From NCBI GenBank assembly GCA_022414725.1, contig CM039462.1, forward strand, positions 174,325,697 through 174,389,696: a stretch of DNA of 64,000 bases. Direction: 5' to 3'. Positions 59,141 through 64,000 of the stretch are shown here, piece after piece. The position numbers and the translations under genes were made by a program. The notes beneath the pieces are model-generated. The model was not told the origin of the DNA. It ran no database searches and saw nothing but the letters and a program-made list of their open reading frames with translations. This DNA comes from Microglena sp. YARC (Eukaryota > Chlorophyta > Chlorophyceae > Chlamydomonadales > Chlamydomonadaceae). Position 1 is the first letter of the stretch; each line of letters begins with the position of its first letter.

Positions 59141-59290
59141 TGTAACGTGTGAAACACGTCTAAGCTTGAAGCGAAGTATCAGGAGAGAAAGGAATCGAAC
59201 TTCTCTGTTTTCTGGCCTAGAGAGTTAAGCTTCGGGCTTAAGTCTCATACATTCTCCCGTGGTTTAGTGATAAACCCGTTGATTCGAATT
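59141..59290. repeat. 150-bp terminal direct repeat, right (presumed LTR)
   Basis: Same 150 bp as at 56,049-56,198, in the same orientation. The B-box-like string carries one change here (AGTTCGATTCC). Confidence 0.75.
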
Positions 59291-59319
59291 TAATGGGCGT
59301 TCCTGCTTCCGAACGGATT

Positions 59320-59615
59320 TCCAATCTTACAATCACTTTTGGGGGGTCTTTTGATGCTTTTCAAATGCAATCTTACGATTAAAAACGTAAGATTGTAGTC
59401 AATTTTGACAAAATATGCTTGAAATGAGCTTGAAAGACGGAGAAACGTACAGATTGCGAATGTTACAACGTTGAAATGCCATATTTTGTAACAAAAGGTG
59501 TTAACATCAATTCGTGTCTTACAATTATAATTGTAAGAAATAAAGGGAAAGCGGACGGTTATAAGGCGGCAGGCAGAATTCAGCTTTTACATCTTACAAT
59601 AAAAATCGTAAGTAT
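59320..59615. promoter_or_regulatory. Cluster of CTTACAAT / ATTGTAAG motifs
   Basis: Inverted-repeat motifs occur at about 59,325-59,333, 59,371-59,395 (TCTTACGATT...CGTAAGATT), 59,518-59,537 (perfect 20-bp palindrome CTTACAATTATAATTGTAAG) and 59,593-59,612 (CTTACAAT...ATCGTAAG). They lie between the gypsy repeat and the 3' end of the acidic-protein gene. Function unknown; they could be binding sites, 3' UTR hairpins or ends of a small element. Confidence 0.5.
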
Positions 59616-59666
59616 AATTCATTTAATTTTTCTAATTTAGTAAAAAACGGCTATGTGTCAAACATC

Positions 59667-60988
59667 TTACTCCTCCTCCTCCCCCCCCTCCTCGTCCTCC
59701 TCTTCCTCCTCCTTCTCCTCCTCCATGTCCCCATCCCCATCTTCCTCCTCCTCCATCTCCTCCTCCTCAGCAATGTCTGCATTGTCTCCATCCGATTGCA
59801 CAGCCTCTGCCCTGGTGTCCTTCTCAATGGATTGACAAGCTAGGAGCATGCTTGTGTGGTACTTTCTCTGGATCTTCATACCCTTGGTGGGTTCGCAGCT
59901 AAATTGAAATGCGTCAATGGGAATATCGCCCGTCCATGTTGCTTTTCTCCTAACCCCCACGGTAATAGGCACAAGCTTGTGGTCCATCCAATCTTCTGGC
60001 CAAGTTGGGTATTGTGTTTCAGTGTACACCAACTTCTGACCCCCAAAGTACAAGGGCTTTAAATACACACATTCCACTTCTCCATTCACTGGTAGTGATT
60101 CGACCTCCACCACGTCCCATCCTCTCAATCCGCTAGAGTCATCCATTTGTACCTTGACCACAGCGACATGACCAACAACCAAATCAGTAGTGGGCTCGTA
60201 GGCTATTCTTCTATCCGGCTTCGTCCCTTGTGAAGAATATAAGTACAACACATCCTCCTCTGGCCTTTCCATATTAGTCTCCAAAGTGTGTGCAACCTTC
60301 ATAATCTTGGCAATCTCGTTACTTGCAGGTAAAAGGTCTGACACATCCATGGACAAGTCATCCAGTGCTGCTATCAAGCGCTTGGCCATTGATTTCTCAG
60401 ACTGTGTCAGAACACGACTGGTTGCTGACAACTCCGATGGGAAGTCGACAAAATGTTGGTCTTTCGGGTACTCCCCAGTCACAGCATCATCTGGTTGAGT
60501 GCTCCAATAACTCTTCTCAACTTTGAAGAAATCAGTCCACCACTTATTGCTGGCTTCCCAAGTTTCACGAAGCATCTCGGCAATATGTTTGAAGGACTGG
60601 GCATGGGATGGGCCATCGGCTGCTGGTTCATCCATCGGCTGCTGGTCATCGGCTGCTGGTTCTAGAACCAGAAGGTCCTCCGCTGCGTGTCGTACACGGA
60701 CATCAGCTACGGGTCCTGCACGGTCGTCACCGGCGGTTTGTACAGGACCATCGGCCATGTGGCCTGCAAGGACGTCACCTCCGGGCTTCTCGTTATGAAT
60801 AGTCTTCCAGACAGCCGCCCAGTTTGCCTCGATATTCTCGAGCTCTTCAATCTTGATCTTGGGGGCTTCCTTAAATACTGTTATGGTGTCCACCAGTGGG
60901 AAGCCTTGAAGGACGTAAATAGGTTCAGCGTCATTGTCCCACTGTCCTCTCCAAGATCCTGACTCGTCATACTCCTTGTAATAGACCC
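59667..60988 (-). CDS. Unrecognised protein with acidic C-terminus, last exon (partial)
   Basis: The frame is open from an acceptor (TTGCAG at 60,989-60,994) through YYKEYDESGSWRGQWDNDA and VLQGFPLVDTITVFKEAP to a stop at about 59,667. That gives about 440 residues in this exon, with more upstream. Visible parts: a Pro/Asp/Ala-rich segment with short repeats near 60,590-60,720, a helical middle (SMAKRLIAALDDLSMDVSDL), a beta-like stretch (DLVVGHVAVVKVQMDD, GWDVVEVESLPVNGEVECVY) and a C-terminus almost entirely Glu/Asp from about 59,667 to 59,780. No family recognised; a chromatin or transposon-linked role cannot be excluded. The 5' exons lie beyond the LINE, outside or at the edge of this window. 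Confidence 0.6.
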
Positions 60989-61010
60989 CTGCAATTGTTG
61001 GTGTGCAAAC

Positions 61011-63822
61011 ATTACATTACATTACATTACATTACATTACATGTTAAAGTCTACTTGACACCGCGAGGGTGTATGAGACTCTGTGCTTTAAACAAAAAGA
61101 AAAAGCACCCACAAAGCAAAAAACCCCATTACATCAGGGGTGTGTCGAGGACAAACAAACCAAACTCCCAACCACCGTTTTGGTGGCGTAGGTATTAAAC
61201 CCCTTAGAGCAGGACCCAGATCTCAACCACTTACAGTGGCGGAGGTAAGAAGCTAACAAATGAGAAGTCTCAAGAAGAAAAAAAAGGGATAATAAATTAC
61301 GGTGCCACTAAGCAGTCCAGGGCTTCCTGTCTTGCTCTTCTACAAGTAGAAAGATAGTCGGCTAGGTTGCTCCAAAAAGACTTAGTGCCATTTCCATTCA
61401 TAAAGGTTCTGAATGTGGAATCGCAGAATTCCACATTCCATACGGTTAAGTCGGTATCCTCATGGACATGCCTATAAATATCTGTAAACAGATTCTGGTA
61501 GCGGAGGCGAATATCATTATAAAAAGGGCACTCAAACATACGCATTTCATCCTCAGTTTTTTGGAACCCACACATTTGACAGTGTCTCATTGAGCGAGGG
61601 ATGTGTGCTCTATCCACCACCCTCATTCTTTCTGTGTTCAGCCAATGGGAACCCATTCTAAACTGTGCTATAGAACGAATCTGATCCTGCTTATGTAAGG
61701 CGGATGTAAAGGGAATCAAGCCATTCTCATCATTGCTGTTGGCTGCGAACCATTTTTGGTATCGGAGGCGTTTAAAGCCAACCCTTCTCTCATCAGGGAT
61801 GTCTCTAACTGCATTGGTGTCACTTGGGTACTTAAACCTCCATGACTCAAAAACTTCAGACATAATACCTTCGACATCGACAGCCTCCAAAATGTTGATG
61901 TTTTTACTGGATCCTAGCTTGTGGAGAGCACAACGCAAGTCATGAACCCAGCCAGTGTTGGAGTCAAAAGATTCCTCAAGAGCCATTCTAATGAGATCCT
62001 CAGGTTCTTTATGTATGGTCTTGTTCCAGAAGCGCAAAGCTTGTTTAAGCCAAGCAAAACACAACGGGGTTCTACCCAGCTCTTCCATGATAATATTAGA
62101 TGTAGTAGATTGGCAAACACCCAACATTTGTTTAAGTATACCTCTATGCCATTTCTCACAAGCATGGTCATTTGAGATAAGTGTGTTGTTCAGAATAGAA
62201 GGAGCCCACACCTCACAGCCAAAATTCAGGATAGGTTGTACAAGAGAATCAAACAGGTGGGTGAGAATATCAATATTGTATATCTCCATAGTATGGCATC
62301 GCCTACGAAGCATGTGGTGTGCCTTTTGGGCCTTAGTGAGCATCCTAGAAAAAGCAGCTTTTGCACGATTGCTTGAGTCACCATCCACAAAGAGGGATCC
62401 CAAGTAGATAAAAGATAACTTTGTAGAAAGTTGTGCTCCATCATAGACAAATTTGTAATCAGGATCCATGCGGGCCTCATCACAGAATTGTTTGTTGAAA
62501 ACGACAATCTCAGTTTTCTTTATATTCACAGCCATCTTAGTAGCCTCGCAGAAATCTCTCAGGCAGTCAAGCATCGCTTGCATATCTGCCGGGGATTCTG
62601 CCATTATAGCTAGGTCATCAGCATAAAGTAACAGTTGCAGAATCTTTCCCCTAAGCTCAGCCCCTACATTTGGGAGCTTGGATTGGAGGAACGATTCAAT
62701 TCTATCAATGAACAGACCGAACAGGAGTGGGGATAGGGGGTCTCCTTGTTTAACTCCTACAAGGGATGGAAAGGAGGATCCAATGTCCCCATGTAGGCGA
62801 ACTTGGAAAACAACATGATTATACATGGACTTCAGAATACTGAGATAGGGGTCCTTGACTCCTAGCCTTGCTAAGCAATCCCATAGCAAGTCTCTGTTGA
62901 CCCAATCATAAGCCTTCTTGAAATCAACAAAAGCCACAAAGAGTGGTTTTTTCTTTTCTCTATATTTATCTACAATATGGTTAAGAATGAATGATGCATC
63001 TGCAGTACCCCTACCACTTCTAAATCCATATTGGCCAGCGGCTCTGAGGTTGAATTCTTCTGACCAATCATCTAGTCTACGTAGCATGCAAAGGGAGAAG
63101 ATCTTTCCTATGGAGTTGCTCACCGCAAGACCTCGATAGTTGTCCTTGTCATACACACTGCCTTTGGATTTGGGTACGGGTACCAAGGCAGCTGCAGCCC
63201 ATTGGCTAGGGTAAGAAGTCTTCCAGATGAGATTAAACAGGTTAGTCATAGCTTGTACAAATCGGGAGTTGGCCTCATGGGAAGCAAATCTGTACCATTC
63301 TGCAGGGATACCATCTACCCCGGGGGAGGAGTTTTTCCGTAGGGATTGGAGAACAGAAAACACCTCCTGGGTGGTGAAGTCTTGACATAACCATGTTGGT
63401 GCGGCCTCTATCTGAGGTCCATCAGCTTGAGGGACAAAGTCCCTAGCATCCAGACTTGGATCAATACCTACTTGCACATCAAAGAGGTCTGCAAAATAAT
63501 CAGTCCAATCATGAATTGTGATATCTGCCGTAGTGGCCTTGTTAGGCTCACGCACGTCTTTCCAAAAACTTTTCGGATTATGCCGAAGATTCGTATGAAG
63601 GTTCTCCATGCGTGTTTCTAGCCACTTCCTCTTCTTTCTTCTGAGAATCCTCTTGTACTCCTTGTGCATAGAACCAGCCAAGTCAGAGCTAGAGCCATGT
63701 TGATGTTCTGCTTGGCTTGCTGCCTGTCTAGCACGATTGCATTCATCAAACCCTAAACATGTATTGTATATTAGTGAATCATTTAGGACACCCATATTCC
63801 TCCCGACTATACTCGGGAGCAT
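61011..63822 (-). mobile_element. LINE (non-LTR retrotransposon) with (TAATG)n tail
   Basis: The ORF 63,822-61,297 encodes 841 residues. Reverse-transcriptase motifs: VDFKKAYDWVNRDLLW (from about residue 299), GVKQGDPLSPLLFGLFID (356-373) and YADDLAIMA (400-408). A C-terminal Cys/His-type motif (CQMCGFQKTEDE...FECPFY) is typical of many LINEs. The frame is uninterrupted, so this copy is young. No apurinic endonuclease domain precedes it: a stop lies just upstream of 63,822, so it is 5' truncated or its first ORF lies outside the window. The 3' UTR (61,042-61,296) ends in a pentanucleotide tail of about six units, seen on plus as (ATTAC)n. A truncated relative is at 34,846-36,043. Confidence 0.92.
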
Positions 63823-63955
63823 CCCTTGGATAATACATCCTAGGTCCTAGGTACAACTTCCTTTGTATCATTTAGTTTCTATTGAAGACTGTACATGTAA
63901 ATCAATGAGGACATGGCACACCCATATTCCTCCCGAGCATAATCGGGAGCATTGT
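63785..63955. repeat. Duplicated hairpin at the LINE 5' boundary
   Basis: A block of about 35 bp containing CACCCATATTCCTCCCGA and TCGGGAGCAT occurs at about 63,788-63,823 and 63,917-63,953. Each includes an inverted repeat CTCCCGA...TCGGGAG. The LINE ORF's first codons fall inside the first block. Confidence 0.75.
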
Positions 63956-64000
63956 GCAGACAGTACATACACGCACGGTAGCATTTAATTTGTAAATATC

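Larger units (their letters stand above)
56049..59290 (-). mobile_element. Degenerate Ty3/gypsy LTR-retrotransposon with chromodomain
   Basis: Order on minus: end of reverse transcriptase (VQYLGHVLSAG, about 58,250-58,180), RNase H-side tether and catalytic start (LGLANFFRKFIQGYSSLAAP, AVTDASIEGTGGVLLQ, 58,164-57,721), integrase zinc-binding part (FHYTQCGGHPGF, near 57,320), integrase C-terminus (GWRIHPTFLVSILKALRP) and a chromodomain (QIDSGLLRYFVQ, HVHTWELESDL, 56,720-56,600). Frames change repeatedly and the 5' half (gag, protease, most of the reverse transcriptase) is not recognisable, so it is dead. Identical-length 150-bp direct repeats at both ends are presumed LTRs or LTR remnants. Confidence 0.8.

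Noticed and set aside
61733..63621. Plus-strand ORFs opposite the LINE
   Set aside because: Antisense shadows of the reverse-transcriptase frame.

Overview
This window is eukaryotic nuclear DNA. Spliceosomal introns (GT...AG) interrupt the genes, most sequence is intronic or intergenic, and there are a LINE-type retrotransposon, a tRNA-derived SINE, inverted-repeat miniature elements, a decayed Ty3/gypsy element and long simple-sequence tracts. A cryptochrome/photolyase gene, a BTB-BACK gene and a repeat-rich, intron-rich style would fit a unicellular alga with a large genome; a prasinophyte-like green alga is my guess, at low confidence. All exon models below were built by eye from splice-site consensus, reading-frame phase and family similarity.

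Layout. 1-1,494: no gene seen. 1,495-5,640: about 4 kb of almost pure G/T satellite. 7,626-8,028 (minus): first exon of a PhoD-like phosphatase, with an apparent frameshift. 10,148-15,555 (minus): a secreted, possibly GPI-anchored glycoprotein gene. 15.69-20.15 kb and 20.16-25.9 kb: two tandem copies of a segment. Each carries a small two-exon gene on plus (17,034-18,225 and 21,612-23,000) converging on the 3' end of the cryptochrome gene on minus. 24,958-47,070 (minus): a 17-exon gene of 1,001 codons that stays in frame through every junction. It encodes an N-terminal extension of about 388 residues with an EF-hand-like loop, then a full photolyase-homology region with a conserved Trp triad. 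49,281-52,144 (minus): a BTB-BACK gene disturbed by a 905-bp foldback. 52.2-56 kb: no convincing gene, with very long G or C runs. 56,049-59,290: a dead Ty3/gypsy element between 150-bp direct repeats. 59,667-60,988 (minus): the last exon of an unrecognised protein with an acidic tail. 61,011-63,822 (minus): a LINE inserted about 20 bp upstream of that exon's acceptor.

The most striking signal is in the cryptochrome introns. Many contain arrays of partial copies of the neighbouring exon's end together with its splice site: 3' exon end plus donor on one side, acceptor plus 5' exon end on the other. It looks as if the introns grew by repeated tandem duplication of exon-intron boundaries. Other strong signals are a hAT-like miniature element whose 8-bp target duplication copies a 5' splice site, a local inversion bracketed by two miniature elements, a perfect 86-bp palindrome upstream of the cryptochrome gene, and an excess of the octamer TACCGGTA.
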